From NCBI GenBank assembly GCA_020404105.1, contig JADBWH010000046.1:1-43240 (forward strand): a stretch of 43,240 nucleotides of DNA, given 5' to 3'. The number at the start of each line of letters is the position of its first letter. The stretch's first letter is position 1. A program made the position numbers and the translations under genes. Source of the stretch: Pseudanabaena sp. M53BS1SP1A06MG (GTDB lineage Bacteria > Cyanobacteriota > Cyanobacteriia > Pseudanabaenales > Pseudanabaenaceae). Below the pieces are notes generated by a model. That model did not search any database and was not told where the DNA came from. It saw only the letters and a program-made list of their open reading frames with translations. Positions 1-9,425 of the stretch are shown here, in pieces.

Positions 1-107
1 CTATCTGCTACCTCTTTCATCGTGGTTTTCCCTTTTTGATAGCTTGCAATTACTCGTTCTCTCAAATCCTGTGAATACGCTTTTCCTGTTTGCTTTTTCT
101 CTCCATT
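1..107 (-). pseudogene. IS630-like transposase, N-terminal fragment
   Basis: Read on the minus strand, one frame gives a peptide containing AYSQDLRERVIASYQKG followed by TTMKEVAD, the typical start of the helix-turn-helix domain of IS630-family transposases. The frame runs off the left edge of the window. An in-frame stop lies at 108-110 and no ATG is present between it and the domain. An ATG in another frame (around 104) would come into frame if a GA dinucleotide were removed, so the start may have been broken by a 2-base insertion; this is inference. The rest of the element is outside the window, so it cannot be said whether it was once complete. Confidence 0.6.
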
Positions 108-138
108 TTACTTTGCTCATGCTCATTTGAAAACCGCT

Positions 139-173
139 ATAGGAGAGGCGGCGCTTAGCACTACCTCTCCTAT
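139..173 (-). terminator. Hairpin after clpB
   Basis: Perfect 10-bp arms (ATAGGAGAGG at 139-148 and CCTCTCCTAT at 164-173) enclose a 15-nt loop that contains GCTAAGC on the minus strand. It lies 5 bases past the clpB stop codon. There is no strong T-run, so it may end transcription or protect the mRNA 3' end. Confidence 0.6.
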
Positions 174-178
174 TAGCA

Positions 179-2797
179 TTAGACAGTGATTAAACCTGAG
201 TGAAGCCGCTTAAAGGCGAGACGCTCATTTTCGATATCCACAAAAATAGTGTCACCGTCAGAGAAATCACCACGCAAAATTCCTTTAGCAATTTGGGTTT
301 CTAACTGACGCTGAATGATGCGTTTGAGTGGACGTGCTCCGTACACAGGGTCATAGCCAACTTCAGCTATGAAATCAAGAGCGGCTTCCGCTAGTTTTAA
401 AGTCATGCGGCGATCTGCTAAACGTTTTTCTAAACGCTGGACTTGGAGCTTGACGATACGGCGCAATTGTTCACGGCGGAGAGCGTGGAAGATCACAATT
501 TCATCGATACGGTTGAGGAATTCAGGACGGAAACTGGCTTGCATCGATTCCATTACCCTTGCCCGCATTTCTTCATGGCGAGAATCATCTCCTGCAATAT
601 CGAGAATATATTGCGAACCAACGTTGCTGGTCATGATGATAATCGAATTCTTAAAGTCAACGGTGCGACCTTGAGAATCGGTAACGCGACCATCATCAAG
701 GATTTGTAGCATGATGTTAAAGACATCGGGATGTGCTTTCTCGATTTCATCAAAGAGAATCACAGCATAGGGACGACGACGCACGGCTTCAGTCAGTTGT
801 CCGCCTTCTTCATAGCCAACATAGCCAGGAGGTGCGCCGACTAGGCGGGAAACACTATGCTTCTCCATATATTCGGACATATCAATCCGCACCATCGAAT
901 CTTCAGTATCAAAGAGATAGGCTGCTAGAGCTTTAGCAAGTTCCGTTTTGCCGACACCTGTAGGACCAAGGAAAATAAAGCTAGCAATCGGACGATTAGG
1001 ATCGGCGAGTCCTGCTCTGGATCTTTGAATGGCATCGGCGATCGCTGTAACCGCTTCCTCTTGACCAACTACGCGATCATGCAGTACATCTTCCAATTGC
1101 AAGAGCTTTTCTTTTTCCGATTCCACTAACTTACTAACGGGAATACCTGACCATTTAGAAATGATTTCGGCAATGTCTTCTTCCGTTACCTCTTGACGTA
1201 AGAGAGAGCGACCTGAAGTTTTGGCTTCATCGAGGTTGACCTCGGCAATTTCTAACTGACGTTGCAAATCAGTTAATTTGCCATACTTCAACTCCGCCGC
1301 CTTATTCAGGTCGTAATTGCGCTCTGCTTGCTGAATTTCGACATTGACATGATCAATATCTTCCTTGAGTTTGCGGATATTATCAATTACCTGTTTCTCT
1401 GCTTCCCATTGGGCTTTGAGAGTTGTTTGCTCTTGCTTGAGATCACCCAATTCTTTATTTAATTTTTCGAGACGATCTAGGGACTCGCGATCAGTTTCTT
1501 TTTTGAGAGAGAGGCATTCCATCTCTAGCTGAATCACCTTCCGATTAATTTCATCAAGAGCCTCAGGCTGAGAGGTGATTTCCATTTTTAATTTCGCTGC
1601 CGACTCATCAACGAGATCGATCGCTTTATCTGGTAGGAAGCGATCACTAATATAGCGATTAGACAGGGTAGCAGCAGCAACTAGTGCTGTGTCGGAAATC
1701 TTTACGCCATGATGCAATTCGTAGCGATCGCGCAATCCCCGCAAGATCGAGATCGTATCTTCGACATTGGGCTGATCGACATAAACTTGCTGGAACCGAC
1801 GTTCAAGGGCAGCATCTTTTTCGATATATTTTCGATATTCATCCAAGGTTGTCGCGCCAATACAACGCAACTCACCTCTTGCTAACATTGGCTTGAGTAA
1901 GTTACCTGCATCCATCGCGCCTTGGGTCGCACCTGCACCAACAACCGTATGAATTTCATCAATAAATAGAATGATATGCCCGTTTGAGTCCATAACTTCC
2001 TTGAGAACCGCTTTGAGACGTTCCTCAAATTCACCCCGATATTTTGCCCCTGCAATCAAGCCACCCATATCCAAGGCAATTAGCTTGCGATCTTTCAGAG
2101 ACTCAGGCACATCACCACTAAGAATGCGTTGGGCTAAACCCTCAGCGATCGCCGTTTTACCTACACCAGGTTCACCAATTAAGACAGGATTATTCTTAGT
2201 GCGGCGTGACAAAATCTGGATCGTGCGGCGAATTTCATCATCACGACCAATAACGGGATCAAGCTTACCTGCACGGGCTAATTCCGTCAGATCTCGACCA
2301 TATTTAGTTAAAGCCTCGTACTTGTTTTCGGGGTTTTGATCACTCACTTTTTGACTACCGCGCACTTGCTGAATAATGTTACGAAGCTTTGCTTCATCAA
2401 GCCCCATCTCTCGATAGAGAGGCTTACCGAAGCGATCATCTTTGCAGTAAGCCAAGAGGATATGCTCAATGGAAATAAAATCATCGCCAAAACTTTTACG
2501 TTCCTTTTCGGCATGATCTAGCAATACATCTAAATTTTTGCCTAAGTACACTGATGTATTGGAGCTAGAGACTTTGGGCTGCCGATTAATAAACTCATCG
2601 ATGCGATCACGCAAACGATGAATATTGATCCCCGCTTTACTGAAAATGCTAGATGCTAGCCCCTCTTCCTCTAGCAAGGATTTGAGTAAATGCTCTGGCT
2701 CAATTTGTTGCTGTTGGGCTGCTTTCACCACGTCGGGTGTCCTTGCGATTGCCGCCCATGCTTTTTCAGTAAATTGATTAGGATTAGTTGGTTGCAT
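179..2797 (-). CDS. clpB: ATP-dependent disaggregase ClpB (ClpB1 type)
   Basis: ClpB is a hexameric AAA+ chaperone that, with DnaK, pulls polypeptides out of aggregates after heat stress in the cytoplasm. The 872-residue protein has a Clp N domain (about 1-145), a first ATPase with Walker A GEPGVGKT at 208-215 and Walker B ILFIDEIH near 276, a coiled-coil middle domain (about 400-530), and a second ATPase with Walker A GPTGVGKT at 611-618 and Walker B near 680. Both aromatic pore loops are present (AKYRGE near 251 and GYVGYE near 658). Length and the MQPTNP start resemble ClpB1 of other cyanobacteria rather than ClpB2 (from memory). The ATG is preceded by a strong GGAGGT ribosome-binding site. 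I saw no CIRCE operator upstream. The gene appears monocistronic. Confidence 0.97.
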   Translation of the reverse strand: MQPTNPNQFTEKAWAAIARTPDVVKAAQQQQIEPEHLLKSLLEEEGLASSIFSKAGINIHRLRDRIDEFINRQPKVSSSNTSVYLGKNLDVLLDHAEKERKSFGDDFISIEHILLAYCKDDRFGKPLYREMGLDEAKLRNIIQQVRGSQKVSDQNPENKYEALTKYGRDLTELARAGKLDPVIGRDDEIRRTIQILSRRTKNNPVLIGEPGVGKTAIAEGLAQRILSGDVPESLKDRKLIALDMGGLIAGAKYRGEFEERLKAVLKEVMDSNGHIILFIDEIHTVVGAGATQGAMDAGNLLKPMLARGELRCIGATTLDEYRKYIEKDAALERRFQQVYVDQPNVEDTISILRGLRDRYELHHGVKISDTALVAAATLSNRYISDRFLPDKAIDLVDESAAKLKMEITSQPEALDEINRKVIQLEMECLSLKKETDRESLDRLEKLNKELGDLKQEQTTLKAQWEAEKQVIDNIRKLKEDIDHVNVEIQQAERNYDLNKAAELKYGKLTDLQRQLEIAEVNLDEAKTSGRSLLRQEVTEEDIAEIISKWSGIPVSKLVESEKEKLLQLEDVLHDRVVGQEEAVTAIADAIQRSRAGLADPNRPIASFIFLGPTGVGKTELAKALAAYLFDTEDSMVRIDMSEYMEKHSVSRLVGAPPGYVGYEEGGQLTEAVRRRPYAVILFDEIEKAHPDVFNIMLQILDDGRVTDSQGRTVDFKNSIIIMTSNVGSQYILDIAGDDSRHEEMRARVMESMQASFRPEFLNRIDEIVIFHALRREQLRRIVKLQVQRLEKRLADRRMTLKLAEAALDFIAEVGYDPVYGARPLKRIIQRQLETQIAKGILRGDFSDGDTIFVDIENERLAFKRLHSGLITV

Positions 2798-3176
2798 CGC
2801 GAGTTACCTCCTGTGGCATTTAGACAACTGTAAATATATTAGTCTGTCTAGATTTTTAGGGGGGATCGGTTCTACCTTACTAAAGAGTGTGTGTTTCCGT
2901 ACCTGTCACAATATTTTGGTAAATAAATTTTAGAAGCACAGCCAAGTGAGATGTACCTCTAAAAATTATATTAAGTAGACGATACATATCATTACAAAAG
3001 GCAATAAATTTATATTGAAGTTAATAATTTAAAATTTATTAAATTAATTTAAAGTCTTGAAAAAAACTAAGCAACAACTAACATATTTTCTTATTAAACA
3101 TTATCAAAAATACATTTAAAAGAAATATACTGTATAAGTATAAATACTCATTATATTGTTTCCTAAGTTTGACTGT

Positions 3177-3352
3177 AAAGAAAGTATTAAGCGATCTCAA
3201 AAGTGGCAAATTTTCTATCAGAATATGATCATTAAAACGGAGCCAGCTTATATATAGGCTCTGAATTTAAATACAAACTTAATAAACTACTAGAAAAGAG
3301 AGTGGTTTTTAAAAGGTCAATGGTAATTTCTACCTACCTTTTAAGAGCCACT
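3177..3352 (+). ncRNA. Candidate structured RNA, copy A of a tandem duplication
   Basis: This block aligns without gaps to 3523-3626 over its first 104 bases (about 75 identities counted by eye). It opens with AAAGAAAGTATTAAGCGATC. It then has a 6-bp stem, GGAGCC at 3239-3244 pairing with GGCTCT at 3257-3262, around a 12-nt loop containing GCTTAT. About 40 bases later comes a 17-bp hairpin (3301-3317 with 3336-3352, two or three G-U pairs) with a small inner stem (GGTA/TACC) and then a T-rich tail, which would suit a terminator. There is no open frame of note. The strand is inferred from the order stem, spacer, long hairpin. No known family was recognised. Confidence 0.5.
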
Positions 3353-3522
3353 TATTTTATGTTGCCTCTTTAAATTTTCATTTTGTGTGATAATTTACTT
3401 CTTTAATTTATGCTTCTTAGCTGTAAAAGCCAATCTTTATGAGTAGAAATACGGGGATCCACAGAGATCAAGACTTTTGAGATGAGTAATTCAACTTAGG
3501 CTAGATTTTTGAGTTAAATTAT

Positions 3523-3694
3523 AAAGAAAATATTAAGCGATCCCAGTTTTTTATCAATATCTTGCAGAATATAAACATTCAAACGGAATCGGCTTATTTA
3601 AAGATTCTGAATTTTAATACCCAATTTAATAATAACTCTTATGCATAGATGGTTTGCTTGATATAAGTATTTATACTTAAAGAGAGCAAACCAT
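3523..3694 (+). ncRNA. Candidate structured RNA, copy B of a tandem duplication
   Basis: This is the second copy of the element at 3177, offset by 346 bases. The 6-bp stem is kept as GGAATC (3585-3590) with GATTCT (3603-3608). Relative to copy A, two neighbouring base pairs changed on both sides (G-C to A-T and C-G to T-A), while the loop stayed 12 nt and kept GCTTAT. The downstream hairpin (3649-3694) has 11 outer pairs and an inner TAAGTA/TACTTA stem. Its sequence is unrelated to that of copy A but it sits at nearly the same distance. Paired changes of this kind point to selection on RNA (or cruciform) structure. Confidence 0.5.
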
Positions 3695-3890
3695 TTATCA
3701 TTTTAGTCTGTTTATGTATTTCAAAATTTTCAGTTTTTTATAGCTAAACAAGTTTAATTACTGAATGATTTTTCATTTAACTATCTGATTTAAAAGACTA
3801 AAACTAAATGAAAAAGTATTTCAATTTATGAAGAGACTTTAAAATAGATTACAAAACTAAGTTCTCTACTAGTGAGTTGGAAATCTATTT

Positions 3891-4472
3891 GTGGAAAGGT
3901 TTGACATCCGCAGCATTATTGACGGTTATAGCCAAGGCTATTTTTTGATGTCCGAAGGTGATGGGCATCCGATTGAGTGGTACTACACTAATGAACGCAC
4001 CTTGATCCCACTTGACGATCACTTTCGCTATCCCAAATCTTTGCAGCGTGCAATCAATCAAAATCGATTTGAAGTTAGGATTGATAGCGCATTTGAGCAA
4101 GTTGTAGAAGGCTGTGCCGATCGCGAAACAACATGGATCTCCAACGAACTACGAACACTGTATTTTAATTTGCATCAAGCAGGTTGGGCGCATAGTTTTG
4201 AGACATGGCAAGGTGACAAATTAGCAGGTGGAATTCTGGGGATCGCTATTCGTGGTGTATTTATTGGTGAGTCGATGTTTTTTAAAATTCCCGAAGGCTC
4301 AAAGGTGGCAATGGTGAAGTTGGTAGAGCATTTGCGATCGCGAGGTTATAGTTTATTTGATGCTCAGTTAATGAACCCCCATTTAGCAAGATTTGGAGCC
4401 TATGAAATTGATGATCAAAGTTATCAAAATCTCTTACAAAAAGCATTAACTAAACCTTGTGTTTTTGTATGA
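3891..4472 (+). CDS. aat: Leucyl/phenylalanyl-tRNA--protein transferase
   Basis: Aat moves Leu or Phe from aminoacyl-tRNA to the N-terminus of proteins that begin with Arg or Lys, marking them for ClpS/ClpAP-type degradation (N-end rule). The 193-residue protein shows the family block [10 protein letters not shown] followed by [23 protein letters not shown] and [10 protein letters not shown], here near residues 125-175. It is shorter than the E. coli protein (about 234 residues), mainly at the N-terminus, as I recall is common in cyanobacteria. The start is GTG at 3891; no upstream ATG is in frame. It follows the long structured spacer and precedes a kinase gene by 35 bases. Confidence 0.88.
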   Translation: MERFDIRSIIDGYSQGYFLMSEGDGHPIEWYYTNERTLIPLDDHFRYPKSLQRAINQNRFEVRIDSAFEQVVEGCADRETTWISNELRTLYFNLHQAGWAHSFETWQGDKLAGGILGIAIRGVFIGESMFFKIPEGSKVAMVKLVEHLRSRGYSLFDAQLMNPHLARFGAYEIDDQSYQNLLQKALTKPCVFV

Positions 4473-4507
4473 ATAATATTGATTTAGGGTTAGTTTAGGG
4501 AAATTTT

Positions 4508-5918
4508 GTGACAGAACTACATCAAACTGGGGAAATAGTTCAAGACCGTTACCGTATTTCTCATGTTTTGGGACAGGGAGGAATTGGTATTACTTATGCT
4601 GCTGAGGATTTACAAAAAGGCGTTCGCGTTGCACTTAAGGCTTTATCTCTGCGGCGGATGACGGAATGGAAAGTGTTAGAACTCTTTGAACGGGAAGCCA
4701 AAGTCTTAGCCCAACTCACTCATCCTGCGATTCCCCGTTATCTAGACTATTTTCAGATTGACCATGAAAATGATCGCGATTTTTACATCGTGCAGCAATT
4801 AGTAGAAGGGCGATCGCTGGCTCAGGAAATTGCCAATGGTTGGCATGGTTGCGAATCCGAAATTCAACAAATTGCGGCACAGGTGCTTGATGTATTGATC
4901 TATCTTCATGAATTGAAGCCACCTGTAGTCCATCGCGATATCAAACCACAAAATCTCATTCGCCAACCTAATGGCAAAATTGCCCTCGTTGATTTTGGCG
5001 CAGTACAAGATACCTATCGCAATACCCAAATCGGTGGTAGTACCGTTGTTGGAACTTATGGCTATATGCCCCCCGAACAGTTTCGCGGTAAGGCTGTCCC
5101 TGCTACTGATCTTTATGCCCTCGGTGCAACAGTTTTATTTTTACTGACAGGGCGATCCCCTTCGGACTTGCCTGAGGTTAGATTCAAAATTAACTTCCGA
5201 GATGCTGTTGATATTTCACCACACTTTGCTGATTGGCTCGAAAAAATGATCGAACCAGCGATCGAAGATCGTTTTAGTAGTGCTAGGCAAGCGCTCAGAT
5301 CTTTACAAACCCCCCCATTACCATCCATCGAACAACGCATTAATGCTCCTGATATTCAGCATTTATTCAATCAAACAGGCGATCGCCTAGTTTCTCAACG
5401 CCGCTATGAGAAACCCCTAGGTAGTCGCATTGATCTGAAAAAGACTGATAGCTTTTTAGAGATTAATATTCCCCCGACAGGTTGGCGAGGCGAAGGTATC
5501 AGTTTATTAATCTTTGCGATTTTCTGGAATGTCTTTCTCATATTTTGGACATCCCTAGCTGCGAGAGCAGGATTTTTCGCATTGTTCTCCATTCCGTTTT
5601 GGTTGGTGGGTATTGGCATGGCTTATGCCGCTTTATCAACAGTATTTGGCAAAGTCCGTCTTGCTCATTGGCGATCGCAGTTTCAGTCTTGAATGGGATA
5701 TTCTCGGTGCAAAGCGACGCATACAGGGTAAAACTCAAGATTTACGACCTTTAGAACTCAAGAGTTTTTACGAAGTCAACAATCAACCTGTCATGCAACT
5801 ATGCCTCAATCAAGGTGTCTATTCTCACAAATTTGGTTCGGGATTAAGTCGCGTAGAAAAAGAATGGCTCATGCAAGAAATTAATGATTTTTTAGAAGTA
5901 TGGCAATCGCAGCATTAA
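4508..5918 (+). pseudogene. Hanks-type Ser/Thr protein kinase with C-terminal membrane region, frameshifted
   Basis: The first frame (4508-5692, GTG start) encodes a complete kinase domain: glycine loop GQGGIG at 22-27, the ATP lysine in VALK (44), catalytic HRDIKPQN at 142-149 and DFGA at 162-165. Two hydrophobic segments follow at about 330-385. The frame stops at 5692 shortly after KVRL. A different frame then continues with LIGDRSFSLEWDILGAKRR and ends at 5918. Cyanobacterial kinases of this type normally carry such a C-terminal domain after the membrane segments, so the two pieces belong together. Removing one base near G5663 restores a single protein of about 470 residues. The kinase domain itself is intact, so a truncated membrane kinase could still work. 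A sequencing error is the main alternative. Confidence 0.85.
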
Positions 5919-5977
5919 TAGCCCATAGGTAAAGACAGTGCAAAGCTCTGCCTTTACCTGAACAAAACTATAAATTT

Positions 5978-6123
5978 AGCGCGAGTTCAGAATGATTTGA
6001 AACGGGCTTTGAGAGAGGGTTTGCTATGCAAACCCTCTCTCAAAGCCCAAAAGTAAAAGCATTGCTAAGCAATGCTTTTACTTTTGGGCTTTTAAAATTT
6101 GCTAGCTTAACCCGAACTGACGT
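5978..6123. repeat. MITE-like palindromic repeat with two overlapping hairpins
   Basis: The element is bounded by a degenerate GAGTTC at the left and CCCGAACTGACGT at the right. Inside, a perfect hairpin has 21-nt arms at 6004-6024 and 6028-6048 with a TAT loop. A second has 24-nt arms at 6042-6065 and 6069-6092 with a TAA loop. The two share AAAGCCC at 6042-6048, so they cannot both form fully. A shorter relative is at 36071-36155. It fills most of the 340-base gap between the kinase gene and ilvC, and may act as a terminator. Confidence 0.7.
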
Positions 6124-6192
6124 TAAATTTATTTCTTTAGAGGGACGATTTTTGTTAGACTAGGCAAAGTGTTTGAAGCCAATTGACAATAA

Positions 6193-7254
<1,062 letters not shown>

Positions 7255-7265
7255 TCTCAGCTAAT

Positions 7266-7298
7266 AAAAAAGTGAGGCACATAGTGCCTCACTTTTTT
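7266..7298. terminator. Bidirectional terminator between ilvC and the PtuB-like gene
   Basis: An inverted repeat has 15-base arms (AAAAAAGTGAGGCAC at 7266-7280 and its complement at 7284-7298) around an ATA loop. It has a T-run on both strands, as expected of an intrinsic terminator serving the two converging genes. Confidence 0.9.
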
Positions 7299-7329
7299 AT
7301 TGCGATCACTTACCCATCAGGCATTGAGA

Positions 7330-8025
7330 TCATATTGATTTTGGGTCTAAAAATTGTTTGAGGATATAGGCGATCGCAAAGCTAAAAGCTTGTTTATTTG
7401 GCTGTTCATAGGATTTAATCAGCATTTCTAAGTCTGCTGTCGTTAATTCTTCTAATCCTTGTAAAGCACCAATAATTGCAGCTTCTCTCATAGCCGTTAG
7501 ATTTTCATGCTTGAGATTGAGCGTTTGGATAGTTTCTAAGGCGGCTTGATGCTTATCGTGATCTTCGGCAGGACGTATTTCTCCAGAACCTGTGTATCGA
7601 AAAAAATCAGCGCAATCTACTTGCAATGGTGAGACTGAAAGCGGATTATTGCCTCTTTTACATCCACAATGCTGTAGGCAGTGTAGAACCATCTCATATT
7701 TTTGCTCAGGATCAGAGATTTTATATTTATCTGAAAAACCGCATGATGCTAAAAGGTTTGAGAAATCTATTGCTAAGGCTAGATTTTTGGGCTGTGCTAG
7801 ATCTTTCTCATTCTGTGGTTGCAAATGTTCAATATGACTGATATCACTGTCAATTTTCATGCCGCAATAACAGCAGGTATATCCTTGCTCTTTTAGTAAA
7901 GCCTTATGTACTTCAGCTTTAATTTGACCGCGCAAATCACTGTAGGTTTGTTTCCAATCATCATTTTCTTGAGATTTCCAGTCGGTGAAACTTTGCGGTT
8001 CTTGCCCCTTTTTGATATATCTCAT
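7330..8025 (-). CDS. ptuB: HNH endonuclease, PtuB-like (Septu defence)
   Basis: The 231-residue protein begins MRYIKKGQEP, as in the HNH family that accompanies AAA/ABC-type ATPases in Septu and some retron systems (TIGR02646-like, from memory). It has CCYCG at 51-55, HIEH at 64-67, an Asn near 90 and a Cys at 95, matching a zinc-stabilised HNH (His-Asn-His/Cys) nuclease core. The start codon overlaps the stop of the ATPase gene by 4 bases (ATGA), which indicates translational coupling. In Septu the nuclease is held in a complex with the ATPase and acts on nucleic acid during phage infection. No reverse transcriptase or msr/msd is nearby, so a retron is unlikely. Confidence 0.82.
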   Translation of the reverse strand: MRYIKKGQEPQSFTDWKSQENDDWKQTYSDLRGQIKAEVHKALLKEQGYTCCYCGMKIDSDISHIEHLQPQNEKDLAQPKNLALAIDFSNLLASCGFSDKYKISDPEQKYEMVLHCLQHCGCKRGNNPLSVSPLQVDCADFFRYTGSGEIRPAEDHDKHQAALETIQTLNLKHENLTAMREAAIIGALQGLEELTTADLEMLIKSYEQPNKQAFSFAIAYILKQFLDPKSI

Positions 8026-9293
8026 CTTCCCAAGACTTCTTTTCGATGAATTAATACATCTGCCCGAGCAAATTCTGGCTCATCAAAGCCAATTTCCTCT
8101 TTTAGGGATGTTTGTAGCTCTTTTGCTTGAGTTAAATTACCGTCATCAATTAGTCTGAATAAATTCAATAAATCATCTTTAATTTTTTGATTTCGTTTGG
8201 GAACTCCCATTTCATCTTCGAGAATGCGGTTGCTATCTCTGCCATAGGTTCTAACTATTTCCGCAGTAACACCTGATTGTGTATTAGCAAGTCGATAGAT
8301 TTTACCGTCCTTAACTTCGCCTAATACCTGTGGTGAGTGGGTTGTAATTATAAATTGACAATTGGGAAAGGTTCTGAGTAATGCAGGTATAACCATGCGC
8401 TGCCATTTAGGATGCAGATGTAGTTCGATCTCGTCAATTAAGACCACACCGCTACCATGTTCAGGTTTTTCCATATCAGGATTAGCGATCGCCAATCTTC
8501 TCGCCAAATCTCCCACCATCGCTAATAAGTTTTTTTCACCATCAGACAATTGATTAATCGTAAGTTCAGCGTCATTTTTTGTAACAGTCATGCGTAATTC
8601 AGGACGACGACGAATTCTGAGATCTTTAAATTCTGGTAGAAAAGTATAAATTGCTTGGCGTACAGATTCTAATTGTTTGTCTCGATAATTTGGGTTATCT
8701 CTAATTAGTTCATTCTCTAATTCTTCAAGTAATTTAAACCACTCAAAAAACTCTTGAAAAACAACTTTCCCGCCTGTAAATGCACGAATATAAGCATCAA
8801 AAGGAGTATTACTCTTTGCTTCCTGAGAAGCTTGGCACTCTTCAAATACAAGATTACGCTTAACTGAGTAATAAATTAGAACAGGTATGTTGTCAGAATT
8901 AACAAATTTTTGCAGCTCGGAGTGAGAGGAACTATTTACTATTTGAATTATAGACTCTTTTCTTTTTTTGTTTTTTTGTATGATCAACTTAAAGTCTAAA
9001 AGATTGATATTAGCTTCTGATTGGACTACAATTTTTTCGTTTTTGACAGAAATGTCATCATCTAAAAAGATATTTTTAACTCGTTGCTTTTTCAAATCAA
9101 TTATATTGTTTGAATCTACATATAATGTATAAACTAGATCGGAAATGCTATTGAGGAGAGCACCCAAGGAATCAAGAATACTAGATTTTCCTGAGCCATT
9201 ATTACCAATCAGTACATTAAGACGATCATCAAAATCTAAAGTGAGATCGCTGATTCCACGAAATGATTGTATTCTTAATTGTTTGATTTTCAT
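8022..9293 (-). CDS. ptuA: ABC/SMC-like ATPase, PtuA-like (Septu defence)
   Basis: The 423-residue protein is an OLD/SMC-style ATPase. Walker A GNNGSGKS is at 30-37, the signature LSDGEKN near 247, and Walker B VVLIDEIELHLHP near 282, followed by the switch histidine in ITTHSPQVL. Between them lies a divergent, charged and probably coiled region. Such ATPases sense infection and control their partner nuclease in Septu. It is the first gene of a two-gene operon with the HNH gene. The central part (about 8900-9130) is richer in A+T than its neighbours, which would agree with horizontal acquisition. Alternative: a general ATP-dependent endonuclease of the OLD-like class. Confidence 0.85.
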   Translation of the reverse strand: MKIKQLRIQSFRGISDLTLDFDDRLNVLIGNNGSGKSSILDSLGALLNSISDLVYTLYVDSNNIIDLKKQRVKNIFLDDDISVKNEKIVVQSEANINLLDFKLIIQKNKKRKESIIQIVNSSSHSELQKFVNSDNIPVLIYYSVKRNLVFEECQASQEAKSNTPFDAYIRAFTGGKVVFQEFFEWFKLLEELENELIRDNPNYRDKQLESVRQAIYTFLPEFKDLRIRRRPELRMTVTKNDAELTINQLSDGEKNLLAMVGDLARRLAIANPDMEKPEHGSGVVLIDEIELHLHPKWQRMVIPALLRTFPNCQFIITTHSPQVLGEVKDGKIYRLANTQSGVTAEIVRTYGRDSNRILEDEMGVPKRNQKIKDDLLNLFRLIDDGNLTQAKELQTSLKEEIGFDEPEFARADVLIHRKEVLGR

Positions 9294-9425
9294 ACTTACC
9301 TATTGGTGTAATTTATTGTGAATATGAAGTATGAGACTGTCTATGTAATGAGCTAAATAAAGTTGGAAATTTAATTAACTAATTCATGCTCAATTAATTT
9401 TAATGTATCCATAAATCACTTCTTT

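Larger units (their letters stand above)
2798..3890. other. 1.1 kb AT-rich intergenic region with duplicated element
   Basis: There is no convincing protein-coding frame in this stretch between the divergent genes clpB and aat. It is far richer in A+T than the neighbouring genes. Its main content is the two related structured elements listed separately. A weak possible third trace (AATATTAAG-like words near 2970) was not convincing. The promoters for clpB and aat must also lie here, but I could not place them with confidence. Confidence 0.6.

Noticed and set aside
2798-2880. Search for a CIRCE operator (TTAGCACTC-N9-GAGTGCTAA) before clpB
   Set aside because: No such inverted repeat is present in the leader.
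9294-9425. Possible retron RNA or reverse transcriptase next to the PtuA-like gene
   Set aside because: The 132-base gap has no long inverted ends and no RT gene is near; the pair is better read as a Septu-type system.
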